From Flavobacterium sp. CYK-55 (GTDB lineage: Bacteria > Bacteroidota > Bacteroidia > Flavobacteriales > Flavobacteriaceae): a stretch of DNA of 64,000 nt. This document shows positions 41,454 through 49,197 of the stretch, one piece after another. Position numbers and translations under genes: made by a program. Where the stretch lies: assembly GCF_018413465.1 (NCBI RefSeq), contig NZ_JAHCDK010000014.1, positions 17,920-81,919 on the forward strand, given 5' to 3'. Under the pieces are notes generated by a model, which was given only the letters and a program-made list of their open reading frames with translations, did no database searches and was not told the origin of the DNA. The first letter of the stretch is position 1. Each line of letters begins with the position of its first letter.

Positions 41454-43955
41454 ATGCAATTCAAAATTATTATATCCTTTCTGGCGCTATTGAATTGGCC
41501 GCTGTTCGCTACAAACATCAACTCAAACAATATAGATGTAATTCACTCCAAGATTGAGCTTTCGTTTGACTGGTCAAATCAAAAAGCAATCGGAAAAGCT
41601 TATCTGAATTTAAAATTCACAAAAAAAAGTGAAGTCATTTTCTTGGCGGCAAAACAGTTAAAAGTTCATTCTGTGCAAAATTATGAGGGTATTAATTTAA
41701 ACTATAAAATACTGCCGGATTTGTCTGTTCTGCAAATTCAGTTGAACCGTACCTATTCAAAAGACAGTTTAATAGAATTGATTATCACCTATGAAACACA
41801 GTATATCAACCGTCCGGATTTGAATACATTAGGTGGAAGTTTTGGAAGCGGACTACGCTTTTTTGAACCTACCCGCGTGAATCCGCTAAACCGAAAACAA
41901 ATTTGGTCACAAAGTCAATGGAATCATAGTTCTTATTGGCATCCGTGCAGTTTGAACCCGCACGATTTAAGTACATCAGAATTTATTGCCACCGTTGATG
42001 AAAAACTTACGCTAATCAGCAACGGGCAATTGATTGAGGTGCGTACAAATGAGCATAAACGTACATTTCATTATCGGTTGTCATATCCACATGTACCATA
42101 TTTGAACGAAATTGTGGTAGGTGAATATGTTGATTATGTTCAGTACTACAAAGGAATTCCTTTGCATACTTATGGTTACCCGGATGAGTTAGAGGCCATA
42201 AAAGCATCGACCGTTGATTTGCCAAAAATGATGCAGTTTTTGAATGAAAAAACAGGTTTTGATTATCCGTTTGAATCCTACACTCAAGTGGTTGTTCAGA
42301 ATTATCCGTTCCCAGGGAAGATAGCTCCGAGCAGCTTTGGAATAATTTCAGACAATATGATTGACGATGCCGGCACACACGAAGATTATCAATATTTGTG
42401 GGATGGCGTATCGTTCAATGCATTGGCTAGTCAGTGGTTTGGAAGCATTATAATACCTAAAAAAACACAGGACATTTGGCTTTCACAAGCTTTCGCACAA
42501 TTTTTTGAAGGCTGGTACACTGCTCAAAAACATGGTCAGGCTGAATATTTACTTTGGTATCTTCCGTGGGAAACCGGTAGTGTTCAATCTGATTGGGACA
42601 GCAACAACAAACACGCGATTGTTCCAAATCAAGTTGAAGATGCGGAATTATTTACCAGCGATTCATACGCAAAATACCGTGGGGCATTGGTTTTAAGAAT
42701 GCTCCGGGATGAAATAGGCGAAGAAAATTTTCTGAAAGCAATTCGGTATTTTATCCGTAAAAACGCCTTTAAACCCGTAACCACAACTGATTTTGAAACA
42801 TGTGTAAACACCGTTTGTAAACGCAATTTGAGTTGGTTCTTTAAACAATGGTTATACCAAATCGGGCAGCCAAATTTAGACGTTTCGTCGGTTTATTTTC
42901 CACAAAAAAAACAATTTGAAATCAGAGTAAGGCAAAGTCAATCCGCCATCTATTTTCAAGGCACAGTCAATATTGAGATAAATGGTGAAATTCATAGGCT
43001 ACATTTGAATCCGCAACCGGAAAGCGTTTTTATTTTTAGCCAAATTAAAGCGATCGAGTTCTGGAATTTTGACCCGTATAAAATTTGGATCGGTCAAATC
43101 AATCAAATCAAGTCTAAAAATGAATGGTTGTCAGCGCTGGAAAAAAGTAATTCTGTAGCAGTTCGGAATGATGCTTTAAACGAATTGTCCAAAACGGTTA
43201 CAAAAGAAACAACAACTCAAGAAAAGTCAGAACTAAAATCTGCTTATCAGAAAATGATTCTGAGTGATGCTTATTGGAGACTCCGCTTAAATGCTGTAAT
43301 TCAACTCAGAAATATAGAGTCTGTACCTGATGAAAACACACAAGAATTTCTAGTAAAACTCATCGGACATGAAAAAAATTGGGTCAAAGCTGCTGCCCTA
43401 ACCAGTTTAGGTTTGAGCGGAAACATGCAACATGACAATTTGTATGTCAATGAATTACAAGATTACAGCGATCGTGTTGTGAGTGCTGCCGCCATTGCAT
43501 TGGGGAAAAGTAAAAGTCCGAAAGCCTTTGATGTATTAGCGGCTTTGCCCAATCGTCCAAGCTGGAAAAACCAAAGCTTGATGCATGCGCTGAGTGGGCT
43601 GACTCAATTGGGCGATTCAAGAGCTGAAGATATCGCCTTAACAGCTTTGAAAGATTCGTATGCTCGGCGTTGGTTTTTGGGAAACGGCTGGGATTTTCCG
43701 GTAGTTGCTGTACAAAGTCTCAAAACCTTGAATAAAACACAAAAAGCAGGTGAAATTATCAAAGCAAACATTCAAAGGGCTATAGACGATGATCAGCCGC
43801 AAGATATTATTTATCAGTTGATGTTGCTGATGACCTTGACCGATGCGCAAACTCCATACTATTTCAACAAACTCAAAGAACTGTACAAAACTGATTCGGT
43901 AATGATGAGTACTCTTGAAAATTATGAGCAACAATGGACAGTGAATACCAAATGA
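41454..43955 (+). CDS. catalytically dead M1 aminopeptidase homologue with HEAT repeats
   Basis: The 833-residue exported protein (signal MQFKIIISFLALLNWPLFAT) has the M1 layout: an N-terminal beta-saddle (about 25-215), a thermolysin-like domain (about 220-470) and a HEAT-like C-terminal region (about 570-825). The zinc-site motif HExxHQWFG is replaced by NALASQWFG (322-330), so both His and the Glu are gone. The downstream zinc-ligand Glu of WLNEGFA is Gln345 (WLSQAFA). The exopeptidase GGMEN motif is also not recognisable at GKIAPSSFG. The fold motifs around the lost residues (QWFG, YRGALVLRML) remain, so this looks like a stable non-enzymatic protein, perhaps binding peptides. Confidence 0.85.
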   Translation: MQFKIIISFLALLNWPLFATNINSNNIDVIHSKIELSFDWSNQKAIGKAYLNLKFTKKSEVIFLAAKQLKVHSVQNYEGINLNYKILPDLSVLQIQLNRTYSKDSLIELIITYETQYINRPDLNTLGGSFGSGLRFFEPTRVNPLNRKQIWSQSQWNHSSYWHPCSLNPHDLSTSEFIATVDEKLTLISNGQLIEVRTNEHKRTFHYRLSYPHVPYLNEIVVGEYVDYVQYYKGIPLHTYGYPDELEAIKASTVDLPKMMQFLNEKTGFDYPFESYTQVVVQNYPFPGKIAPSSFGIISDNMIDDAGTHEDYQYLWDGVSFNALASQWFGSIIIPKKTQDIWLSQAFAQFFEGWYTAQKHGQAEYLLWYLPWETGSVQSDWDSNNKHAIVPNQVEDAELFTSDSYAKYRGALVLRMLRDEIGEENFLKAIRYFIRKNAFKPVTTTDFETCVNTVCKRNLSWFFKQWLYQIGQPNLDVSSVYFPQKKQFEIRVRQSQSAIYFQGTVNIEINGEIHRLHLNPQPESVFIFSQIKAIEFWNFDPYKIWIGQINQIKSKNEWLSALEKSNSVAVRNDALNELSKTVTKETTTQEKSELKSAYQKMILSDAYWRLRLNAVIQLRNIESVPDENTQEFLVKLIGHEKNWVKAAALTSLGLSGNMQHDNLYVNELQDYSDRVVSAAAIALGKSKSPKAFDVLAALPNRPSWKNQSLMHALSGLTQLGDSRAEDIALTALKDSYARRWFLGNGWDFPVVAVQSLKTLNKTQKAGEIIKANIQRAIDDDQPQDIIYQLMLLMTLTDAQTPYYFNKLKELYKTDSVMMSTLENYEQQWTVNTK

Positions 43956-43997
43956 ATTTTGACTAAAAAAGCCAACTTAAACAAATATCGAATACCT

Positions 43998-44444
43998 ATG
44001 AGTTTTCAGATTCGAAAAGCAACCATTACAGACCTTGAACCCATTGTCGAGTTATTTGATTTGTACCGGCAATTCTATCAACAAATGAGCGATACAAAGC
44101 AAGCTTACGCATTTTTAGAAGCCCGATTCAAGCATTCCGATTCAGAAATATTTGTGGCTAAAACAGAGCATCAATTAGTGGGATTTGTACAACTTTACCC
44201 AATTTTTTCATCGGTTCGTATGCAGCGTTTGTGGCTACTCAACGATATATTTGTTCTGAAAGAGTTTCGCGGAAACGGTCTGTCAAAATCATTGATATTT
44301 GCCGCACAACAGCTGGCCAAAGAAACAAAAGCTTGCGGTTTATTACTGGAAACTGCCACCGATAATTTAATTGGCAACCAACTTTATCTTGCCATGGGTT
44401 TTGAACTGCAATCAGAATCAAATTTTTATTTTTTAAAACTATAA
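43998..44444 (+). CDS. GNAT-family N-acetyltransferase
   Basis: The 148-residue cytoplasmic protein has the GNAT fold: FQIRKATITDLEPIVELFDL, the strand LNDIFVLKEFRG, the acetyl-CoA loop RGNGLSKSLIF and ATDNLIGNQLYLAMGFE. It transfers an acetyl group from acetyl-CoA to an amine; the acceptor is unknown. The frame opens at a TTG at 43959, but the ATG at 43998 places the first beta strand at the N terminus as usual. Confidence 0.88.
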   Translation: MSFQIRKATITDLEPIVELFDLYRQFYQQMSDTKQAYAFLEARFKHSDSEIFVAKTEHQLVGFVQLYPIFSSVRMQRLWLLNDIFVLKEFRGNGLSKSLIFAAQQLAKETKACGLLLETATDNLIGNQLYLAMGFELQSESNFYFLKL

Positions 44445-44454
44445 TTTTTAAAAT

Positions 44455-44970
44455 ATGACACGATCACAACTTTATCCGATGCCTGAATATTTTGACCGAT
44501 ACATCAATTTAGCTGATGATGTTCCGGTTTTGAAAGCCTTGAAAATCAGCCTCGACGAATTAAAAAATGCACCTATTGAATTGTGGAAATCTGTAGATAA
44601 CAAAGTTTACGCTCCCGGAAAATGGACCATCAAAGACATCTTGCAACACCTAATTGACACCGAACGTGTGTTTGCCTATCGAGCCTTGTCGTTTGCTCGC
44701 GGAGAAAGAGAAGTCAAACCCTTTGATGAAGAACTCTACGGGCAAAACGCACAAACATCTCGCAGAAGTTTTGAAAGCTTGCTGCAAGAAGCCATCACGC
44801 TCAGAGAATCTACCATTCAATTATTTGAAAGTTTTACTGAAGAAATGATGGACAAAACCGGCCAAAGCTTCAAAGGTGAATATTCTGTTCGTTCCATCGG
44901 CTATATTTTTGCAGGTCATCATCGTTGGCATATGAACGTTATCAACGAACGTTATTTGCCCTTGATTTAA
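44455..44970 (+). CDS. DinB family four-helix protein
   Basis: The 171-residue protein matches the DinB/DfsB superfamily: WKSVDNKVYAPGKWTIKDIL, QHLIDTERVFAYRALSFARG and near the end GYIFAGHHRWHMNVINERYL. The His in QHLIDTE and the two in GHHRWH are the likely metal ligands. Some members are thiol transferases; the activity here is unknown. It follows the GNAT gene by 10 bases. Confidence 0.88.
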   Translation: MTRSQLYPMPEYFDRYINLADDVPVLKALKISLDELKNAPIELWKSVDNKVYAPGKWTIKDILQHLIDTERVFAYRALSFARGEREVKPFDEELYGQNAQTSRRSFESLLQEAITLRESTIQLFESFTEEMMDKTGQSFKGEYSVRSIGYIFAGHHRWHMNVINERYLPLI

Positions 44971-45003
44971 TTTAATCTGCGAACAAAAAACCGTTTTATT
45001 TTT

Positions 45004-45011
45004 TACATTTG
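45004..45011 (+). promoter_or_regulatory. -7 box before the small membrane protein/rhodanese run
   Basis: TACATTTG matches TAnnTTTG, 25 bases before the ATG at 45036. Confidence 0.45.
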
Positions 45012-45035
45012 AAAGTACAACTCAAATAACAAAAG

Positions 45036-45215
45036 ATGAAACGGTTTTTACTTTACCCGCTAATTTTACTCAATGCCATGGTTCTTTTAGGACAACTTTG
45101 GCCTGAAGGAGCACCTGAATTTGCCCACAGTGTTAACTTGCTTTTTCTGATTGCTTCATTGCTTTATTTTACGGTTGAGCTGGTTTCGATGCGCAAGAAC
45201 AACAATCAGCCATGA
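45036..45215 (+). CDS. very small membrane protein, 59 residues
   Basis: The frame encodes MKRFLLYPLILLNAMVLLGQ, then LWPEGAPEFAHSV and a second helix (NLLFLIASLLYFTVELV), ending in a basic tail RKNNNQP. Two transmembrane helices are likely. It has a promoter box upstream, and its TGA overlaps the ATG of the rhodanese gene by four bases (ATGA), good evidence that it is translated. No family is recognised. Confidence 0.68.
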   Translation: MKRFLLYPLILLNAMVLLGQLWPEGAPEFAHSVNLLFLIASLLYFTVELVSMRKNNNQP

Positions 45216-45730
45216 AGCATTTTGCCTTCTTTTTATTGGGTTTGACTTTGCTGTCAAGCTCTGGATGTTTGGGTCAAAAGAACACCAAAACATTATACCA
45301 ATGTCTACCATGTGGTTTAGATTGTGACCATCAGACCTACAACAAACCCGGTGTTTGTAAAGACTGTAATATGAAATTGGTCAAAGCTTCTAGCATTAAA
45401 TTCAAAAACATTACGCCCCAAAAAGTTTGTGCTTATATAGCTAAGCATCCCAAAACTATTTTGCTTGATGTGCGCACTGCAAAAGAGTATCAAGGTAAAG
45501 CAGATCCTGATTTTGGTTCGCTCAAAAACGCCATCAACATTCCGATTCAAGAATTAGAAAAACGCATCAAAGAGCTTAAACGGTATCAAAAAAACGAAAT
45601 TTTGGTGTATTGCTCACATAGTCATAGAAGTCCGCAAGCCGCGTATTTACTTAACCAATATGGGTTTGTTCGGGTTTTGAATTTGTCCGGAGGAATGAGT
45701 GAGCTGCAAAATGGTTCATGTAAAAAATGA
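45212..45730 (+). CDS. lipoprotein with heavy-metal-binding zinc-ribbon and rhodanese domain
   Basis: The 172-residue protein has a lipobox (SSSGC, Cys19). A short Cys-rich module (CLPCGLDC...GVCKDCNMKLV, about 31-57) has two Cys-x-x-Cys pairs, similar to the heavy-metal-binding domain of copper and silver exporters. A rhodanese domain follows (about 66-168) with ILLDVRTAKEY and active-site Cys134 in VYCSHSHRS. Rhodaneses carry sulfur as a persulfide. The combination suggests a sulfur or metal chemistry role in the envelope; this is inference. Confidence 0.82.
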   Translation: MKHFAFFLLGLTLLSSSGCLGQKNTKTLYQCLPCGLDCDHQTYNKPGVCKDCNMKLVKASSIKFKNITPQKVCAYIAKHPKTILLDVRTAKEYQGKADPDFGSLKNAINIPIQELEKRIKELKRYQKNEILVYCSHSHRSPQAAYLLNQYGFVRVLNLSGGMSELQNGSCKK

Positions 45731-46101
45731 AGGATATGAAACCTAAAATTTTAAATCTTTTACTGCTGCTGAGCTTTCAAATGGGTTATTTAGAATGGGG
45801 AACCAATCAACACCAGTTTATTTTTGAAGCTCAATTTGAAATCGTCAGTAAAGCCTTCGAAAATTTGATGAGCGTGCTGCATCCGTTTACCGTTTTGCCT
45901 TTTCTAGGCGAATGTTTGCTCATTTTTACTTTTTTTCAGAAGAAGATCAGCAGAAGATTAACCATAACCGGTGCTTTTTTGCTGGGCTTTTTGATGACAA
46001 TACTGCTGCTGATTGGTTTGGCGAGTTTAAAAATAAAAATCATTCTTTCGGTGCTTCCGTTTTGGGTAGTTTTTTATTTGATCTGGAAAAAACGAAATTA
46101 A
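45727..46101 (+). CDS. small inner-membrane protein of unknown function
   Basis: The 124-residue protein has four hydrophobic segments (about 8-20, 53-70, 80-102 and 105-120), with a conserved-looking MGYLEWGTNQHQFIFEAQFE in the first extracytoplasmic loop. The ATG overlaps the rhodanese stop; a second ATG at 45736 has a better AGGA ribosome site and is an equally possible start. No family recognised; the position suggests linkage to the rhodanese lipoprotein. Confidence 0.65.
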   Translation: MKDMKPKILNLLLLLSFQMGYLEWGTNQHQFIFEAQFEIVSKAFENLMSVLHPFTVLPFLGECLLIFTFFQKKISRRLTITGAFLLGFLMTILLLIGLASLKIKIILSVLPFWVVFYLIWKKRN

Positions 46102-46166
46102 ATTTTGCGGTTAACTGTATCATTTCAAGTTCAAAAGCGACTTATGAGCAACCAAAATAATAGGCC

Positions 46167-46676
46167 ATGAACTCTTATAAAATTACTGCAAACCAACTGG
46201 GTCAATACCAAATTAGTCGCCAAGACCAGATCATCGGTGAGTGGATTTATCCAAAATGGTATGCCAAACAATCTGAAATCAGGCATAAAGACGGACGCGT
46301 TTGGCAAGTAAAAGCCAAAAGTTTTTGGGGCAATGCAACAGAAATCTTTGATGCCGGCGGAAGCTTAGCCGAGTTTAAGATGCGTTGGAACGGATCAATG
46401 GAAATTCAGATCTTCAAGCCCGAACAAACCTATCGTTTTTACTTTAAACTCAAAGGTTTCTGGAAGACTTCATATTTGCTTTTAGATGAGCATCGCCATG
46501 AGCTTTGTCAATTGTATCCGGATATGAAATGGAACCGAACGCACTATGATTTTAGTATTGAAACCTCGGAAGAATTCGAACAACTTGATGCTAAAGAAAT
46601 CATACTTTTTGCCATGATTGCTTGCGCTGATTATCACCTAAAATCAATTTCAAGTGCAGCGGTGAGCGCATCTTAA
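46167..46676 (+). CDS. hypothetical protein, 169 residues
   Basis: The product has no signal peptide and alternates short beta-like strands rich in Trp, Tyr and Lys (GEWIYPKWYAKQSEIRHKDG, VWQVKAKSFWGNATEIFDAG, EFKMRWNGSMEIQIF), ending in a helix (AKEIILFAMIACADYHL). The pattern resembles a tubby/LURP-one-like barrel, but this is a weak impression. It reads as a real gene by composition and frame length. Confidence 0.6.
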   Translation: MNSYKITANQLGQYQISRQDQIIGEWIYPKWYAKQSEIRHKDGRVWQVKAKSFWGNATEIFDAGGSLAEFKMRWNGSMEIQIFKPEQTYRFYFKLKGFWKTSYLLLDEHRHELCQLYPDMKWNRTHYDFSIETSEEFEQLDAKEIILFAMIACADYHLKSISSAAVSAS

Positions 46677-46749
46677 CACGTATTTTAGATTTTAATTCAT
46701 AACATTGTAACCGAATTTATGTCCGGTTTTTTTATTCAAAATATAAAAT

Positions 46750-47520
46750 ATGCCCCATTCTATCATTGATTCTTTGGCCGTAAAACACGTTGTCAATTTT
46801 CCTGAAAAACCAACACTTATTTTCTTGCATGATTCATTGGGTTGTATTGAACTTTGGCGCGATTTTCCGGAACAATTGGCCCAGGCTTGCGGCTGCAATT
46901 ACTTGGTGTATGACCGACAAGGCTACGGAAAATCATGCGGATTTAGCAATGAAAAGCGCGGACTGGATTATCTGGAACATGAAGCCGACTTATTGCAATT
47001 ACTTTTAGAGAAACACCAAATCAAGCAAGCCATTTTGTTTGGTCACAGCGATGGCGGATCGATTGCGCTTTTAACTGCGGCGAGGCATCCTCAAAACATC
47101 ATCGGAATCATCACAGAAGGCGCTCATGTTTTGGTAGAAGAAGTGACCCTTGATGGCATCCGCGAAGTCATGCATCAATATCAAACCACCGATTTAAAAT
47201 CAAGGCTTGAGAAATACCACGGCAAAAATACTCAAGCTTTGTTTGATGCTTGGACGCTTACTTGGACTTCAGCAATGTTTCGCGTTTGGAATATTGAATA
47301 TTGTTTGCACGAAATTAAATGCCCGGCGCTCATTATTCAAGGTGAAGACGACGCGTTTGGCACTGTAGATCAGGTAAACCGAATTACGGCACAAATTCAA
47401 AAAGCGCAAAGACTTATGCTGCACAAAACAGGGCACAATCCGCACAAAGAATTTCCGGAAAAAGTAATAGAGCTCACGGCAGATTTTGTGCTGAAAATGA
47501 TAAAATCGGCGCAAGAATAA
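46750..47520 (+). CDS. alpha/beta-hydrolase
   Basis: The 256-residue cytoplasmic protein has an oxyanion segment FLHDSLG (25-31), YDRQGYGKS (54-62), the nucleophile elbow GHSDGGS with Ser100, an acid Asp200/Asp201 (IIQGEDDAFG) and His229 in KTGHNPHKEF. It has the length of small esterase or C-C hydrolase members. No signal peptide. The substrate is unknown. Confidence 0.88.
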   Translation: MPHSIIDSLAVKHVVNFPEKPTLIFLHDSLGCIELWRDFPEQLAQACGCNYLVYDRQGYGKSCGFSNEKRGLDYLEHEADLLQLLLEKHQIKQAILFGHSDGGSIALLTAARHPQNIIGIITEGAHVLVEEVTLDGIREVMHQYQTTDLKSRLEKYHGKNTQALFDAWTLTWTSAMFRVWNIEYCLHEIKCPALIIQGEDDAFGTVDQVNRITAQIQKAQRLMLHKTGHNPHKEFPEKVIELTADFVLKMIKSAQE

Positions 47521-47557
47521 ATCGTATCTTTACAATGCTTTACGCAAAATCATCGCC

Positions 47558-48268
47558 ATGGAAACCAATGAATCACTTGAAACCTATTTAGACAATCATT
47601 ATATTCATCGAAGCAATTGGCTCAGAGCCGCTGTTTTGGGGGCCAACGACGGTATTTTATCAACCGCCAGTATTGCCATTGGTGTTGCTTCATCAGGAGC
47701 GCATCGCGAGCCTGTAATTTTAGCAGCTGTGGCCGGATTGGTGGCCGGGGCCTTGTCAATGGCTGCAGGTGAATATGTATCGGTGAGTTCACAAACGGAT
47801 ATTGAAAAAGCAGATATTGAACGTGAAAAGAAAGAGCTTGAAGAAATGCCCGAGGTTGAACTACAACTTTTAGCCGCTATTTATGAAAAACGCGGTCTCA
47901 AAAAAGAAACTGCTTTGACCGTTGCTAAAGAACTGACTGAATATGATGCTCTGGGCGCGCATGTTCGCGATGAATTGGGCATCACCGAAATATCACAAGC
48001 CAACCCGATTCAGGCGGCGCTGGCTTCTGGAGCTGCTTTTTCAGCCGGTGGATTTTTACCGGTTTTGGTAACGCTCTTTTTACCGGAACATCACTTAGAA
48101 TATTACCTATACGGATCAGCCATTTTCTTTTTGGTTGTTTTAGGAGCCATGGCAGCCAAAGCCGGTGGTTCTGATGTAAACAAAGCTGTATTAAGAATCA
48201 CATTCTGGGGCACTATTGCCATGGGAATGACTGCCTTGGTTGGCTACTTTTTTGGTGTAAATGTATAA
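47558..48268 (+). CDS. VIT1/CCC1 family iron or manganese transporter
   Basis: The 236-residue membrane protein has the VIT pattern NWLRAAVLGANDGILSTASI, LVAGALSMAAGEYVSVSSQT and a cytosolic acidic helix region (DIEREKKELEEMPEVELQLL) that binds metal in relatives. About five transmembrane helices are present. It moves Fe2+ or Mn2+ out of the cytoplasm in exchange for protons. Confidence 0.9.
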   Translation: METNESLETYLDNHYIHRSNWLRAAVLGANDGILSTASIAIGVASSGAHREPVILAAVAGLVAGALSMAAGEYVSVSSQTDIEKADIEREKKELEEMPEVELQLLAAIYEKRGLKKETALTVAKELTEYDALGAHVRDELGITEISQANPIQAALASGAAFSAGGFLPVLVTLFLPEHHLEYYLYGSAIFFLVVLGAMAAKAGGSDVNKAVLRITFWGTIAMGMTALVGYFFGVNV

Positions 48269-48286
48269 TCTTAATCAACAAATATT

Positions 48287-48772
48287 ATGAATGAAGCTCA
48301 TTGGCATTTAGCCGTAAACCACTTGCCCATCATCCTGCCGATTGCCGGTTTGATTGTTTTGATTTGCAGTTTGATTTTTAAATCAGATGCTGTTCGAAAA
48401 TCAGCTTATGTATTACTCATTATAGCGGCCTTGACTGCTGCTGTGTCAATGAAGACCGGAGAAGAAGCTGAGGAATTGGTTGAACATATGGCCGGAATTG
48501 AACACTCTATGATACACGAACACGAAGAAGCTGCCGAAGGGTTTGCCGTTTTGATGTATATTCTGGGCGTTGTTTCGATTGTGGGTATTTGGGCCGAAGT
48601 AAAAAAGGCCACTTGGGGCAAATGGGTCATTTATTTGGTACTTGTTTTATCAGTAGTGGCTATTTATATGGCTAGAATTACCGGAACCACCGGTGGTGAA
48701 GTTCGTCATACAGAAATCCGTGCAGGGTTTGCACCTCAAGCTGAAGCCGACGAGCACGAAGAAAACGAATAG
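48287..48772 (+). CDS. DUF2231-like membrane protein
   Basis: The 161-residue protein has four hydrophobic segments and starts with WHLAVNHLPIILPIAGLIVL, typical of this group. A His/Glu-rich loop (VEHMAGIEHSMIHEHEEAAE, about 65-84) and tail (ADEHEENE) could bind metal. It follows the VIT gene by 18 bases, so a shared role in metal handling is possible. Confidence 0.72.
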   Translation: MNEAHWHLAVNHLPIILPIAGLIVLICSLIFKSDAVRKSAYVLLIIAALTAAVSMKTGEEAEELVEHMAGIEHSMIHEHEEAAEGFAVLMYILGVVSIVGIWAEVKKATWGKWVIYLVLVLSVVAIYMARITGTTGGEVRHTEIRAGFAPQAEADEHEENE

Positions 48773-48778
48773 TTCATC

Positions 48779-49150
48779 ATGGCCTATAACGAGCAAACGG
48801 TTCAGCGTATTCGCGATTTCTTTCAGCAAAAAGAAGTTGATTTTTACGAACAAAATATGTTCAACGGCGTTTGTTTTATGGTAGATGGAAAAATGTGTTG
48901 CGGCTCACATTTAGACAAAAAAACGGGCGAAGATTATTTGATGTGTCGTATTGGCGCAGATGCTTATCAAGATGCTTTACAAAATGAACATATAATTCCG
49001 ATGGAATTTACCGGAAAAGCTATGAAAGGTTATATTTATGTAACCGAGGGTGGTTTAACACCTATAAAAAGCTTGCATTATTGGTTGCAGCTGTGTTTAG
49101 ATTATAATCCGCAGGCCAAAGCCAGTAAAAAGAAAAACAATAAGTCATAA
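48779..49150 (+). CDS. TfoX N-terminal-domain protein
   Basis: The 123-residue protein matches the TfoX_N domain: RIRDFFQQKEVDFYEQNMFN, GVCFMVDGKMCCGSHLDK, LMCRIGADAYQDAL and MEFTGKAMKGYIYV. The C-terminal DNA-entry regulator half of competence protein TfoX is absent. It lies 6 bases after the membrane protein and ends in a Lys/Asn-rich tail, just before a terminator. Confidence 0.87.
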   Translation: MAYNEQTVQRIRDFFQQKEVDFYEQNMFNGVCFMVDGKMCCGSHLDKKTGEDYLMCRIGADAYQDALQNEHIIPMEFTGKAMKGYIYVTEGGLTPIKSLHYWLQLCLDYNPQAKASKKKNNKS

Positions 49151-49180
49151 AAAAAGCCTCGTTTTTAGCGAGGCTTTTTC
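49149..49180. terminator. terminator between convergent genes
   Basis: AAAAAGCCTCG and CGAGGCTTTTT form an 11-bp stem with T and A runs on both sides, so it can serve both the TfoX-N gene and the convergent FG-GAP gene. Confidence 0.9.
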
Positions 49181-49197
49181 TTTGATATCAAGTAAGA

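Noticed and set aside
41454..43955. Active M1 aminopeptidase
   Set aside because: All HExxH residues and the third zinc ligand are replaced.
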